Notes under the pieces: model-generated | Database searches by the model: none | Seen by the model: only the letters and a program-made list of their open reading frames with translations | What the model was told of the DNA's origin: nothing | From: an uncultured Oscillospiraceae bacterium | GTDB taxonomy: Bacteria > Bacillota > Clostridia > Oscillospirales > Acutalibacteraceae | Assembly (NCBI GenBank): GCA_900546265.1 | Contig: URCA01000008.1 | Span: forward strand, 62,001 to 126,000 | Reading direction: 5' to 3' | Length of the DNA stretch: 64,000 nucleotides | Shown here: positions 51,504 through 59,742 of the stretch, in pieces | How the letters are laid out: every line of letters begins with the position of its first letter | Position numbering within the stretch: the stretch's first letter is position 1 | Program-made: the position numbers and the translations under genes

Positions 51504-52391
51504 ATGGCAGGCTATGTGTTCTATAACGGTTTCTGGAACCCCGACGGCCCCCCGGAGGTGGTGCGCTCCCTGACAGCCGCCGCGGCGGCCAGGGGAGCGT
51601 TGTGGACCCCGCTGCCCAACACGGCGGTGACGGCGGAATTCACCGGTGAGCGGCGGGAACGGGCCCTGCGCGTTCCGCCGCTTCAAGCGGGAGACTACGC
51701 CCTGTTCTGGGACAAGGACGTGCGCCTGGCCCGGGCCCTGGAGGCGATGGGCGTGCGGCTGTACAACACGGCGGCGGCGGTGGCCGTCTGCGACGATAAG
51801 GCGGCCACCCATCTGGAACTGGCCCGCCGGGGCGTTCCCATGCCCCGCACCCTGGTGGCCCCCATGACCTATGTGAACATGGACGCGCAGGGGGACGCGT
51901 TTCTCCGCCGCGGGGCGGAGACGCTGGGCTTTCCCCTGGTGGTCAAGGAATGCTTCGGTTCCCTGGGCGGGCAGGTGTACCTGGCCCGCGACCGCGGCCA
52001 GCTCTGCCGTCTGGCCGATACCATGGGACCCAAGCCGTTCCTGCTCCAGCAGTTTGTCGCCGCGTCCGCCGGGGAGGACAAGCGGCTATACGTGGTGGGC
52101 GGCCGGGTCGTCGCCGCCATGCGCCGCCGGTCGGAAACGGATTTCCGCGCCAACATCGGGAACGGCGGTCATGGGGAGGCCTGTTCCCCCACGGCGGAGG
52201 AGGAGAGCCTGGCCCTGGAATGCGCCGCCATCCTGGGCGCGGAAATCGCCGGGGTGGATCTGCTGCAATCCGAGACCGGTCCCCTGGTCTGCGAGGTGAA
52301 CTCCAACGCCCACTTCGCGGCGCTGACCGCCTGCACCGGCGTGGATGTGGCGGGCCTCATCGCGGACTATGTCCTGCAGCGGGAGGAATAA
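51504..52391 (+). CDS. RimK-like ATP-grasp ligase
   Basis: A 295-aa ATP-grasp protein: MAGYVFYNGFWNPDGPP, VCDDKAATHLELARRGVPMPRTL, LGFPLVVKECFGSLGGQVYLARDR, and VCEVNSNAHFAAL (metal-binding motif, usually EVN). RimK-like enzymes join amino acids to proteins or small molecules. Its target here is unknown. AAGGGA lies 6 nt before the ATG. It ends the plus-strand cluster that begins at 48915. Confidence 0.87.
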   Translation: MAGYVFYNGFWNPDGPPEVVRSLTAAAAARGALWTPLPNTAVTAEFTGERRERALRVPPLQAGDYALFWDKDVRLARALEAMGVRLYNTAAAVAVCDDKAATHLELARRGVPMPRTLVAPMTYVNMDAQGDAFLRRGAETLGFPLVVKECFGSLGGQVYLARDRGQLCRLADTMGPKPFLLQQFVAASAGEDKRLYVVGGRVVAAMRRRSETDFRANIGNGGHGEACSPTAEEESLALECAAILGAEIAGVDLLQSETGPLVCEVNSNAHFAALTACTGVDVAGLIADYVLQREE

Positions 52392-52397
52392 ACCGTA

Positions 52398-52426
52398 TTG
52401 TGTTTCCCCCCGATTGATGGTATACT
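52398..52426 (+). promoter_or_regulatory. Promoter of the ABC-F gene
   Basis: TTGTGT (52398-52403), 17 nt, TATACT (52421-52426), about 50 nt before the start codon. Confidence 0.65.
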
Positions 52427-52474
52427 TACCCTGTTTGTCAAATACACGCATGTTGCGGAATACCTGGAGGAACC

Positions 52475-54073
52475 ATGATTACTGTTTCGGATGTCAGCCT
52501 GAGCTTCGGCGGGCAGAACCTGTTCACCCACGTCAACCTGAAATTCACGGGAGGGAACTGCTACGGCGTCATCGGCGCCAACGGCGCGGGGAAATCCACC
52601 TTCCTGAAAATCCTGGCGGGGGAGCTGGAGCCCTCCACCGGCGAGGTGGCTATCGATCCCAAAACCCGCATGTCGGTGCTCAAGCAGGATCACTACGCCT
52701 ACGACGAATACACCGTGCTGGACGCCATCATTCTGGGCAATCCCCGCCTGTATGAGATTATGAAGCAGAAGGATGCCCTGTACGCCAAGGAGGATTTCAC
52801 CGAGGAAGACGGAGTGCTGGCCTCCGAGCTGGAGGGTGAGTTCGCTGAGCTGAATGGCTGGGAAGCCGAGACCGAGGCCGGTCGGATTCTGCAGGGGCTC
52901 GGCCTGGACACCTCCCTGCTGGAAAGCCCCATGGCGGCGGTGGCCGATAAGGAGAAGGTGAAAATCCTGCTGGCCCAGGCCCTGTTCGGCCAGCCCGACA
53001 TCATCCTGCTCGACGAGCCCACCAACCACCTGGACATCGCCTCCATCCGCTGGCTGGAGGACTTCCTGATGGACTACATCGGCACGGTCATCGTGGTCTC
53101 CCACGACCGGCATTTCCTGAACAATGTCTGCACCCATATCGTGGACGTGGACTACAACAAAATCAAAATCTACGTGGGCAACTATGACTTCTGGTACGAA
53201 TCCAGCCAGCTGATGCAGCGGATGATGAAGGATCAGAACAAAAAGAACGAAGAAAAAATCAAGGAACTGCAGAGCTTTATTGAGCGGTTCTCTGCCAACA
53301 AGTCCAAGTCCCGCCAGGCCACCTCCCGCAAAAAGCTCATCGAGAAGCTGTCGGTGGACGAAATGCCCGCCTCCTCCCGCCGCTATCCCTACGTGGGCTT
53401 CACCATGGATCGGGAAGCGGGCAAGGAGATCCTGGCCGTGGAAGGGCTGACCAAGACGGTGGATGGCGTTAAGGTTCTGGACAATGTCTCCTTCCGGGTG
53501 AACAAAGGGGATAAGATCGCCTTCGTCGGCCAGGATGAAATCGCCACCACCACCCTGTTTAAAATCATCATGGGCGAGCTTGAGCCCGATGCGGGCAGCT
53601 ACAAATGGGGCGGCACCACCACCCAGTCCTATTTTCCCAAAGACAACTCTGCCTTTTTCGACGGGGTGGAAGACAACATCCTGCAATGGCTGGCCCAGTA
53701 TTCCACCGACGTGACCGAGACCTACCTGCGGGGCTTCCTCGGCAAGATGCTCTTCTCCGGGGACGACGTGCTCAAGCCGGTGAACGTGCTGTCGGGCGGC
53801 GAGAAGGTGCGCTGTATGCTCTCCCGCATGATGATGTTCGGCTCCAACGTCCTGGTGCTCGATCAGCCCACCAACCACCTGGATCTGGAATCCATCACCG
53901 CCGTTAACGACGGCCTGGCCGAGTTCAAGGGCAACGTGCTGTTCTCCTCCTACGACCACCAGTTCATCCAGACCGTGGCCAACCGCATCATCGAAATCGA
54001 AAACGGCCAGATTCTCGACAAGCTGATGACCTACGACGAATTTCTGGACTTTAAGGACAGCCTGGGGAAATAA
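52475..54073 (+). CDS. ABC-F family ATPase with one degenerate ATP site
   Basis: A 532-aa protein with two nucleotide-binding domains, an interdomain linker (about 240-300, charged) and no membrane segment: the ABC-F ribosome-associated type, closest to YkpA/YbiT by feel. NBD1 has Walker A GANGAGKST (34-42) and LLDEPTNHLD (Glu181), but VADKEKVKILLAQ replaces the LSGGEK signature. NBD2 has an intact LSGGEKVR (439-446), but Walker A reads VGQDEIATTTLF and the catalytic Glu is Gln464 (LVLDQPTNHLD). So one composite ATP site is intact and one degenerate. Confidence 0.9.
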   Translation: MITVSDVSLSFGGQNLFTHVNLKFTGGNCYGVIGANGAGKSTFLKILAGELEPSTGEVAIDPKTRMSVLKQDHYAYDEYTVLDAIILGNPRLYEIMKQKDALYAKEDFTEEDGVLASELEGEFAELNGWEAETEAGRILQGLGLDTSLLESPMAAVADKEKVKILLAQALFGQPDIILLDEPTNHLDIASIRWLEDFLMDYIGTVIVVSHDRHFLNNVCTHIVDVDYNKIKIYVGNYDFWYESSQLMQRMMKDQNKKNEEKIKELQSFIERFSANKSKSRQATSRKKLIEKLSVDEMPASSRRYPYVGFTMDREAGKEILAVEGLTKTVDGVKVLDNVSFRVNKGDKIAFVGQDEIATTTLFKIIMGELEPDAGSYKWGGTTTQSYFPKDNSAFFDGVEDNILQWLAQYSTDVTETYLRGFLGKMLFSGDDVLKPVNVLSGGEKVRCMLSRMMMFGSNVLVLDQPTNHLDLESITAVNDGLAEFKGNVLFSSYDHQFIQTVANRIIEIENGQILDKLMTYDEFLDFKDSLGK

Positions 54074-54074
54074 C

Positions 54075-54121
54075 AAAAATAGGGTACGCAGGCGACAGTT
54101 GTCGCCGCGTACCCTATTTTT
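54075..54121. terminator. Bidirectional terminator between the ABC-F and GGDEF genes
   Basis: AAAAATAGGGTACGC ... GCGTACCCTATTTTT with an inner CGAC/GTCG stem. A and T runs on both sides serve both convergent genes. Confidence 0.85.
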
Positions 54122-54123
54122 TA

Positions 54124-55815
54124 TTACGACGCGATGTGGCTGGGGGAGCTGGCCTCCTGCATGGCCGCGATAAACTGTTCCGCCAAATCGGGATCGAACT
54201 GGGTGCCGGCGCAGCAGCGGACCTCGACAAAGGCCTCCTTAAATGTTTTGCGCTTGTTGTAAGGCCGCTCGTTGGTCATGGCGTCAAAGCTGTCGGCAAT
54301 GGCCAGCATTCGCGCCGGATACAGAATCTCCCCGCCCCGCAGCCGGTTGGGATAGCCGGTGCCGTCCATCCGCTCGTGATGCTGCAGGACGATGGGCGCG
54401 ATATCCCGCAGCTCGCTTATCCGGCTGATGGTGTCATAGCCGATTTCGCAGTGCTGGCGGAACAGCCCCCATTCCTCCTCACTCAGGGCGGTGGGCTTGA
54501 TCAACACCTCCTTAGGGATATTGATTTTTCCCAGATCGTGCAGATATGCCGCGTACAACAGCCGCCGCTTCTCCTCGGCGGGGAGCTTTAGATAATCGGC
54601 GAAAATTTCGCAGTAATACACCACCCTCTCCACATGGTTGTAGGTATAGCTGTCCCGGGAGTTGATGATGCCGATAAGGGTTTTCAGAGAGTTGAGAGAC
54701 TCCTCGCTGCACGGGCTGCCGCCGTTCTCGTGATTGTATTTGTCGATGGCAGAGGAATAAATCTCAATGGTGTCCCGCCGCAGATACTTGGCGCGGTACA
54801 GGGCGGCGTCCGCCCGGTTGAGCAGCGCCTCGTAGCCGCTGTCCGCCGCGTCCAGGGACGCCAGTCCCAGCGAGATGGTCAGCCGTCCGGAGGGCATGAC
54901 CTCCTCCCCCGTGACGGGCAGTTCCCCCACCGCCCGGTGGATTTCCTCCGCCACCTTCTGGGCCTCCTGCATGGCCAATCCGGGCAGAATGACGGCGAAC
55001 TCCTCGCCGCCGTAGCGGGCCAGCGTCTGTTCCGGGCGCAGATGCGCCCCGACTTCGGCCGCGATACTCCGCAGAACCTCATCCCCCTGCTGGTGCCCGT
55101 AAAGGTCGTTGTACTTTTTGAAGAAGTCGATGTCCATCATAATCACAGACAGCGGAGCGTCGGTTTCCACGCTGGCGGCATACGCCGCCTCCAGCAGCTG
55201 ATGAAAAGACCGGTGGTTGTACACGCCGGTCAAGCCGTCCATTCGGGCGCATTCCTCCAGATACGCGGCATATTCCCTCTGCACCCGCACAAACAGCCCC
55301 AGGCACTGGGCCACCACGAAGAAGGACACCACCAGGGCCAGATCCTGCTGGAAATAGACGTTCACGTCCTGGCTATTCCCGGTGAACAAATCCAGTCCCA
55401 GCACCAGGGCCGAGCCGCCGGCCGCCACCAGGAACCCCATCTGCTTTGAATGGGCGATGGTGTAGTAGATGATGACGAATAAAAACAGGAACTTGTAGTT
55501 GCTCGTATGCAGGCCGGACATCCAAAGCGTCAGGATATATAAGGCAAAAAACAGCGGCAGCTCCAGCAGCAGCACCACACGCCGCTTTTTAAACTCCGCA
55601 AAGGTCGAGAAAAGGAAAACGCCCAGCACACCCACGGCCGCCACCAGGATGAGAATCCCCATCAGGGAGGGCTTCACCTGGGTCAGCGTCCCGCTTTTCC
55701 GGTCGCCGAACGCCTTTTCAAATACCGGGAACATGGAAAACAGCATAAACATGATCTTCAGCGTGAACAGCATCTGCGCGACCTGCTTGTCCCGCTGCAT
55801 TTCCCGATTCTGCAT
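54124..55815 (-). CDS. Membrane GGDEF + HD-GYP protein (cyclic-di-GMP turnover)
   Basis: A 563-aa protein: five or so N-terminal helices (about 51-178), a GGDEF domain with RYGGEEFAVILPG (GGEEF 269-273; MMDIDFFKKYNDLYGH), and a C-terminal HD-GYP domain (HDLGK at 426-430; HHERMDGTGYP at 479-489). Both domains keep catalytic residues, so it could both make and break cyclic-di-GMP. It lies 128 nt downstream of agrD on the same strand, after a large hairpin without a U-run. AGGGGGG precedes the ATG. Confidence 0.93.
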   Translation of the reverse strand: MQNREMQRDKQVAQMLFTLKIMFMLFSMFPVFEKAFGDRKSGTLTQVKPSLMGILILVAAVGVLGVFLFSTFAEFKKRRVVLLLELPLFFALYILTLWMSGLHTSNYKFLFLFVIIYYTIAHSKQMGFLVAAGGSALVLGLDLFTGNSQDVNVYFQQDLALVVSFFVVAQCLGLFVRVQREYAAYLEECARMDGLTGVYNHRSFHQLLEAAYAASVETDAPLSVIMMDIDFFKKYNDLYGHQQGDEVLRSIAAEVGAHLRPEQTLARYGGEEFAVILPGLAMQEAQKVAEEIHRAVGELPVTGEEVMPSGRLTISLGLASLDAADSGYEALLNRADAALYRAKYLRRDTIEIYSSAIDKYNHENGGSPCSEESLNSLKTLIGIINSRDSYTYNHVERVVYYCEIFADYLKLPAEEKRRLLYAAYLHDLGKINIPKEVLIKPTALSEEEWGLFRQHCEIGYDTISRISELRDIAPIVLQHHERMDGTGYPNRLRGGEILYPARMLAIADSFDAMTNERPYNKRKTFKEAFVEVRCCAGTQFDPDLAEQFIAAMQEASSPSHIAS

Positions 55816-55890
55816 GGCGAATCCCCCCCTTTTCCGTTTTCCAATACTATCCGCGAGCGGTCGGCTCCCCTTCCGCGTACATGTTGGAAT

Positions 55891-55933
55891 AAGGGAAGCC
55901 AGCCTGGGCCAAATGGCCCCGCCAGCTCCCCTT
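55891..55933. repeat. Large hairpin between agrD and the GGDEF/HD-GYP gene
   Basis: A near-perfect 43-nt hairpin (AAGGGAAGCCAGCC ... GGCCCCGCCAGCTCCCCTT region) with GGGCC-ATTT-GGCCC at the tip on the minus strand. No U-run follows, so it may be a processing or stability site more than a terminator. Confidence 0.55.
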
Positions 55934-55943
55934 TCCGTCCGTC

Positions 55944-56069
55944 TTATTTATCGGACAGCGCCTCGGGCTCTTCCGGCTGATAGAGATACCAGATGCAGGC
56001 GGAAGAAGCTACCAGCGTGGCGGCCAGCGCACAAACCGCGGCCAAAGCACCGAACAGTTTCTTTTTCAC
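55944..56069 (-). CDS. agrD: AgrD-type cyclic lactone autoinducer prepeptide
   Basis: A 41-aa peptide too short for usual gene calls. It has a basic start (MKKK), an amphipathic leader (LFGALAAVCALAATLVA), the core ASSACIWYLY around Cys25, and the acidic tail QPEEPEALSDK. Small residues before a Cys, a hydrophobic ring and a QPEEPE-type recognition tail are hallmarks of Clostridial AgrD. By analogy the thiolactone ring would be Cys25-Leu29. GTG start with AAGGAGG 8-9 nt upstream. It lies 33 nt after agrB. Confidence 0.87.
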   Translation of the reverse strand: MKKKLFGALAAVCALAATLVASSACIWYLYQPEEPEALSDK

Positions 56070-56102
56070 TCAGAGCACCTCCTTACTATGCAAATTTATC
56101 AA

Positions 56103-56729
56103 TTACTTACCCCCACGGCGGCACAACAGCAATCCGGCAGGAGCCGTAAGGGTAAACGACTGCCAACAAAGGGCGAGAATCAGCGAAGCATATACGCTCA
56201 GCGCCGTCGTCGGCAGGGGCCGCAGCCAATATGCTGCCGCCGTTCCGGCACAGGCCAGGGTGCACACCCCCGCGTAAACGAAGCTCTGACGGCGCAGCCG
56301 CCGGATCTTTTCCGGCCGGCGGATGGGCTTGTTGGGGGAATCCACCGGCACCCTGCGGATGATTATCCACCAGATCCAGACGAACGCCAGCAGGCAAAGA
56401 GACGCGGTCAGCGGCGTCAGGCGGGGAGCCAGCAGATACCGGGCCAGCCCCGCCATCGCCCCGATGGTGAGCAGACTGGTCAGGATGCACCCAAGCAGAC
56501 TCGGCGCGTGGGCGCCGCCGGTGCATTTGCGGAACGTGCCCACCACCAGATAGATGAGCAGGCATTCCCACACCATGCCTGCGGCCAGGCCGATGACGAG
56601 GGCGCCCAGCAGGATGGCCCCTATCTGGCACAGGGCGGTCAGCCCATAGGCGATGACGTCCTCCCGGCTCTGGTCAGCCCCCTGCGCTGCCGCCAGGCTG
56701 TGCGCCGCCTTCCGTATCCACTTTTGCAC
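56103..56729 (-). CDS. agrB: AgrB-type peptidase/processing membrane protein
   Basis: A 208-aa protein with about six helices and the AgrB catalytic pair: FRKCTGGAHAPSLLGCIL, in which His and the Cys seven residues later cleave AgrD and form the thiolactone. GTG start with GGAGGG 9 nt before. The first 56 nt overlap the end of the upstream membrane gene in another frame, and agrD follows. Confidence 0.92.
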   Translation of the reverse strand: MQKWIRKAAHSLAAAQGADQSREDVIAYGLTALCQIGAILLGALVIGLAAGMVWECLLIYLVVGTFRKCTGGAHAPSLLGCILTSLLTIGAMAGLARYLLAPRLTPLTASLCLLAFVWIWWIIIRRVPVDSPNKPIRRPEKIRRLRRQSFVYAGVCTLACAGTAAAYWLRPLPTTALSVYASLILALCWQSFTLTAPAGLLLCRRGGK

Positions 56730-57192
56730 GGCGCACCGCCCTCCTCATTCGAACGACATAGAAAATCGCCACCACCAGCCAGAACAGCAGTGTGGTGGGG
56801 ATGCCGTAAAGCGCCCACTGCAGCTCGTCCTGCTGCACGGCCAGGAATGCCTCCTTGCCGATGAGCAACGGGTACAGGGTGACGGCGGGCAGCTCCACCA
56901 CCAGCATGACGATGGTTGTCAGCAGTGAGGAAATGATGCATTTCATCATGGGCAGCCGGCAGAAATACGTGCTGATGAGGATCAGGGAGATGATCACCAG
57001 CAGGGTGGACACCCCCGTGACAATGGGCAGCAGGCGCGCGATAATGCTCAGCGCCGACAGCAGCAGCCCGCCGAGCCAATACCGGTGGTTCCATTTCTGG
57101 TCGCAAAAACCGTAGACAAACAACAAAAAGCCGAAGGCCTGGGGCATGTATCCCGTCAGCACCTGCAGCAGAACAATCCATACCTTATCCAT
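56674..57192 (-). CDS. AgrC-like membrane domain protein without kinase
   Basis: A 172-aa protein, mostly five or six helices (VWIVLLQVLTGYMPQAFGFLLFVYGF; YWLGGLLLSALSIIARLLPIV; STLLVIISLILISTYF; CIISSLLTTIVMLVVELPAVTLY; LYGIPTTLLFWLVVAIFYVV), ending in a short basic tail. The pattern is like the sensor half of AgrC-type kinases, but there is no HisKA or ATPase domain. GGGAGG precedes its ATG, next to an inverted repeat. It overlaps agrB by 56 nt. Its role as a receptor or processing partner is inference. Confidence 0.75.
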   Translation of the reverse strand: MDKVWIVLLQVLTGYMPQAFGFLLFVYGFCDQKWNHRYWLGGLLLSALSIIARLLPIVTGVSTLLVIISLILISTYFCRLPMMKCIISSLLTTIVMLVVELPAVTLYPLLIGKEAFLAVQQDELQWALYGIPTTLLFWLVVAIFYVVRMRRAVRRAKVDTEGGAQPGGSAGG

Positions 57193-57206
57193 TTTAACCT
57201 CCCATT

Positions 57207-57257
57207 CCTGCCAAGTCACAAAGCATAATGAAATACCGCATCAGTCTGCTTGGCAGG
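57207..57257 (-). promoter_or_regulatory. Inverted repeat upstream of the agr operon ribosome site
   Basis: CCTGCCAAG (57207-57215) and CTTGGCAGG (57249-57257) are 9-bp perfect arms 33 nt apart. On the transcript they would fold a stem that ends just before GGGAGG. It may be an operator (dyad) or a leader hairpin controlling translation. A second hairpin, GCTTTGC-TT-TGCAAAGC, lies next to it at about 57270-57290. Confidence 0.5.
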
Positions 57258-57345
57258 TAGGGGCTTTGCAAAGCAAAGCTGCGGCGGCAGCCGCAAGGTG
57301 ACGTGATTTATCAGGCCACCGCCCTATCCCGTTTATGGCCGGTTT

Positions 57346-57888
57346 TCACGCGGCCGCCGGCTGCATGGCCTTGACCGCGTAAAACACGATCAGCACCACA
57401 AACGCGCGAATGAACAAATCCCCGATGCTCAGCACCGAATACCCGATGTCTATGTAATCCGTTAGAAACTTCAGCCTGGTGGCCTCGGTTCCCAGGCAAT
57501 GGATCGAGCCCGGCGCCTCGAGCAGCGCGGGGTCAAAATACCCGGTACGCAGCGACAGGGTGGGGAACGCGGGCATCTTTCCGCCGTTGGCGGCCATGAC
57601 GATTTTATTCATCGCCGTGCCCGCCACGATGCAGCCGGCCCCTATCATCCCCGGCTTGTACAGCCGGTACCGCAGCAGGGGGAGCATGTACAGCACCATA
57701 TACACATTCTTGAGTACACCGGCCACCGGCAGAAACGCATCATTGTGCAAAAAAATCTGCACCTGGAGAAACACCGAGAACAGATCCACCGCAAAAACCG
57801 GGTAAAACCAGACGGATTTCCAGAACGGCGCGATGCGGTAACCCCGGCATTTGGCAAGGAGAAGGGCCAGCAGTACGGTCTCAATCAC
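57346..57888 (-). CDS. DUF5317-like membrane protein
   Basis: A 180-aa protein with about five helices, including a conserved-looking MAANGGKMPAFPTLSL loop typical of DUF5317 proteins. GTG at 57888 is chosen because GGGAG lies 6 nt upstream; a longer reading frame would enter the promoter. It lies upstream of the agr-like genes, with its own promoter. Function unknown. Confidence 0.72.
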   Translation of the reverse strand: MIETVLLALLLAKCRGYRIAPFWKSVWFYPVFAVDLFSVFLQVQIFLHNDAFLPVAGVLKNVYMVLYMLPLLRYRLYKPGMIGAGCIVAGTAMNKIVMAANGGKMPAFPTLSLRTGYFDPALLEAPGSIHCLGTEATRLKFLTDYIDIGYSVLSIGDLFIRAFVVLIVFYAVKAMQPAAA

Positions 57889-57940
57889 AGGCGGCTCCCT
57901 CCAGCGAAACAAAATCCAGGCAGATGCGAGTACCTCATAG

Positions 57941-57969
57941 AGTATAGCACAGAACTTTCCTGTGTACAA
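57941..57969 (-). promoter_or_regulatory. Promoter of the DUF5317-like gene
   Basis: On the minus strand: TTGTAC (57964-57969), 17 nt, TATACT (57941-57946), with an upstream TG (extended -10). Confidence 0.65.
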
Positions 57970-57992
57970 GCACGATTTTTCAACAAACTCTA

Positions 57993-59045
57993 CTAGATTT
58001 TCCTGTCCTCGGGAGGTAAGCCCTCCGGCCGTCTGCGCGGCTCCCCTTTATCCCTATCCGTCGGGAAGACAATTCCCGCCTGACGCCGGATTTCCCGCAT
58101 GCAGCGGTGCACCCGCAGGGCCAGCCGGCTGTCCTCGTCCATCCGGCCGTCCGCATCCCCCGCGCCGACGGCGGCGCAAAACCGCGCCGCCTCGTACCCC
58201 ATGAGTGCCGCCTTGTCCTGCTCCCCGACCAGCCGCTCCGGGGCTTTCCCCTTCTCGGTCAATACCATGTCCTCCAGCTTGGAGATGGAGCCGATGGTCA
58301 GCGTCCCCCGATCCCCCACGATCTGAGAGGGCGCGACCGCCTGGCCGGTTTTGGAATAGGTGAGCACCGCCACCTTGTCGGGATACCGCAGCACCGCGGC
58401 GCCCGCCCCATCGGCCCCGGAGTCGAGAAACACGGCGCTGGCCGTCAGCCCCTCCGGCTCGCCGAACAGATACAGCGCCGGATACACGCAGTACACCCCC
58501 AAGTCCATCAGCGCCCCGGTCTCCATGGCGGGATTGAAAATATTGGGCAGGGCCGCTCCCTCCAAATAGGCCGGGTATTTGCTGGATAGCTGGGAAAAAT
58601 CGAAATGGGCCAGGGAAATCCGCCCCAGCCGCCCGACCGCTTCTTCCAGCACGGCCAGCTGCGGCATATGCAGCAGCATGATGGCCTCCATATACACCAG
58701 TCCTCGGTTTGCGGCCAGCGCCTGGAGGCTCTCCACCTCCTCCGGCCGGGCGGCCAGCGGTTTTTCGCAGAGCACGTGCTTGCCGTTTTCGAGAAACAGC
58801 CGGCTCTGCGCGGCGTGCAGAACGTTGGGGCTGGCGATGTACACCGCGTCGATGTCCGGGCTCGCGGCCATCCGCGCGGGATCGGTGAATACCAAATCGG
58901 CCCCGTGCCGGGCGGCGAATTCCCGGCCCCGCTCCTCGCTGCGGGAGCACACGGCCCGCAGCGCCATCCCGGGCACACCCGCCGCCCCCGCCAGAAACGC
59001 CTCGGTGATCCATCCCGTGCCGATGATGCCGTATCGTATCGTCAT
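57993..59045 (-). CDS. Gfo/Idh/MocA-family oxidoreductase
   Basis: A 350-aa NAD(P)-dependent protein: MTIRYGIIGTGWITEAFLAG (Rossmann GxGxx), VYIASPNVLHAAQSRLFLENGKHVLCEKPLA (EKP motif), and VYMEAIMLLHMPQLAVLEEA. It likely oxidises or reduces a sugar or polyol derivative; substrate unknown. AGGAGAAGGA precedes the ATG. Its end reaches within 25 nt of the DUF5317 promoter. Confidence 0.92.
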   Translation of the reverse strand: MTIRYGIIGTGWITEAFLAGAAGVPGMALRAVCSRSEERGREFAARHGADLVFTDPARMAASPDIDAVYIASPNVLHAAQSRLFLENGKHVLCEKPLAARPEEVESLQALAANRGLVYMEAIMLLHMPQLAVLEEAVGRLGRISLAHFDFSQLSSKYPAYLEGAALPNIFNPAMETGALMDLGVYCVYPALYLFGEPEGLTASAVFLDSGADGAGAAVLRYPDKVAVLTYSKTGQAVAPSQIVGDRGTLTIGSISKLEDMVLTEKGKAPERLVGEQDKAALMGYEAARFCAAVGAGDADGRMDEDSRLALRVHRCMREIRRQAGIVFPTDRDKGEPRRRPEGLPPEDRKI

Positions 59046-59125
59046 ATTCCTTCTCCTACCCTTATTAAAAATCCGGACGAAAAAGCACTTGCCATCCACC
59101 ACACAGTTTAGTCTTGGCGGATTAC

Positions 59126-59227
59126 TAGGTAAGCGATGATTAAATCCAGTGGATGGCTTGGTGAAGGGAAAATTCCCCACCAAGCCGCCGCTGAGCCGTC
59201 AGGCGTGATTTATTCTTCGCTTACCTA
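59126..59227. repeat. TAGGTAAGCG palindromic element, copy 3 (102 bp)
   Basis: Begins TAGGTAAGCGATGATTAAAT, contains CCAGTGG, the internal hairpin GGCTTGGTG / CACCAAGCC, GCTGAGCCG and GGCGTGATTT, and ends CGCTTACCTA. About 80 of its 102 bases match the copy at 33673 by eye. It sits between the divergent oxidoreductase and TSUP genes (59046-59330), a gap with no other recognisable feature. Confidence 0.8.
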
Positions 59228-59330
59228 GTATCATAGCAAGGCCCCGCGAAAAAAACAAGTCTCCCTCCATCCGCCCTTTTCAGGTATTTTCCGGCCCATC
59301 AGACGCAAACTACAGGTAATTGGGGGGAAC

Positions 59331-59693
59331 ATGTTGAACGATAAAGTCAAATATATTATCACCGGCGCCCTGGCCGGCGTGGCCAACGGCCTGTTTGGAT
59401 CGGGCGGCGGCCTGTTTCTGGTGCCGCTGTTCGTCAGCTGGCTGCATATGGAGCAAAAGAAAGCCTTCGCCACCTCGGTGGCCGTCATCCTCCCCCTGTC
59501 CGTCGCGTCCCTGGCGGTTTTTCTTCTCAAGGGCGGGATGGACTGGGGGCTGGCCTGGCCCTACCTGCTGGGCGGTGTGGCGGGCGGCCTGCTGTCCGGC
59601 CTGTTTTTCAAAAAGGTGCCGGTGGTCTGGCTGCGGCGGGGCTTCGGCCTGCTGATTCTCTACGGCGGCGTGAAGGCGGTGCTGCTTTTATGA
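59331..59693 (+). CDS. TSUP (TauE/SafE) half-transporter, first half
   Basis: A 120-aa membrane protein with four helices. IITGALAGVANGLFGSGGGLFLVPLF holds the GxxxGxxGxGGG pattern found at the start of each TSUP repeat. Normal TSUP proteins are about 250 aa, with two such halves. It is followed by a second half 49 nt on. GGGGGG lies just before the ATG. Anion export (sulfite/organosulfonate) is the family role. Confidence 0.88.
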   Translation: MLNDKVKYIITGALAGVANGLFGSGGGLFLVPLFVSWLHMEQKKAFATSVAVILPLSVASLAVFLLKGGMDWGLAWPYLLGGVAGGLLSGLFFKKVPVVWLRRGFGLLILYGGVKAVLLL

Positions 59694-59742
59694 CGGGCCG
59701 CACCCATAGCTTGACCATCTCGCGAACGGAAGGGGACGGACG

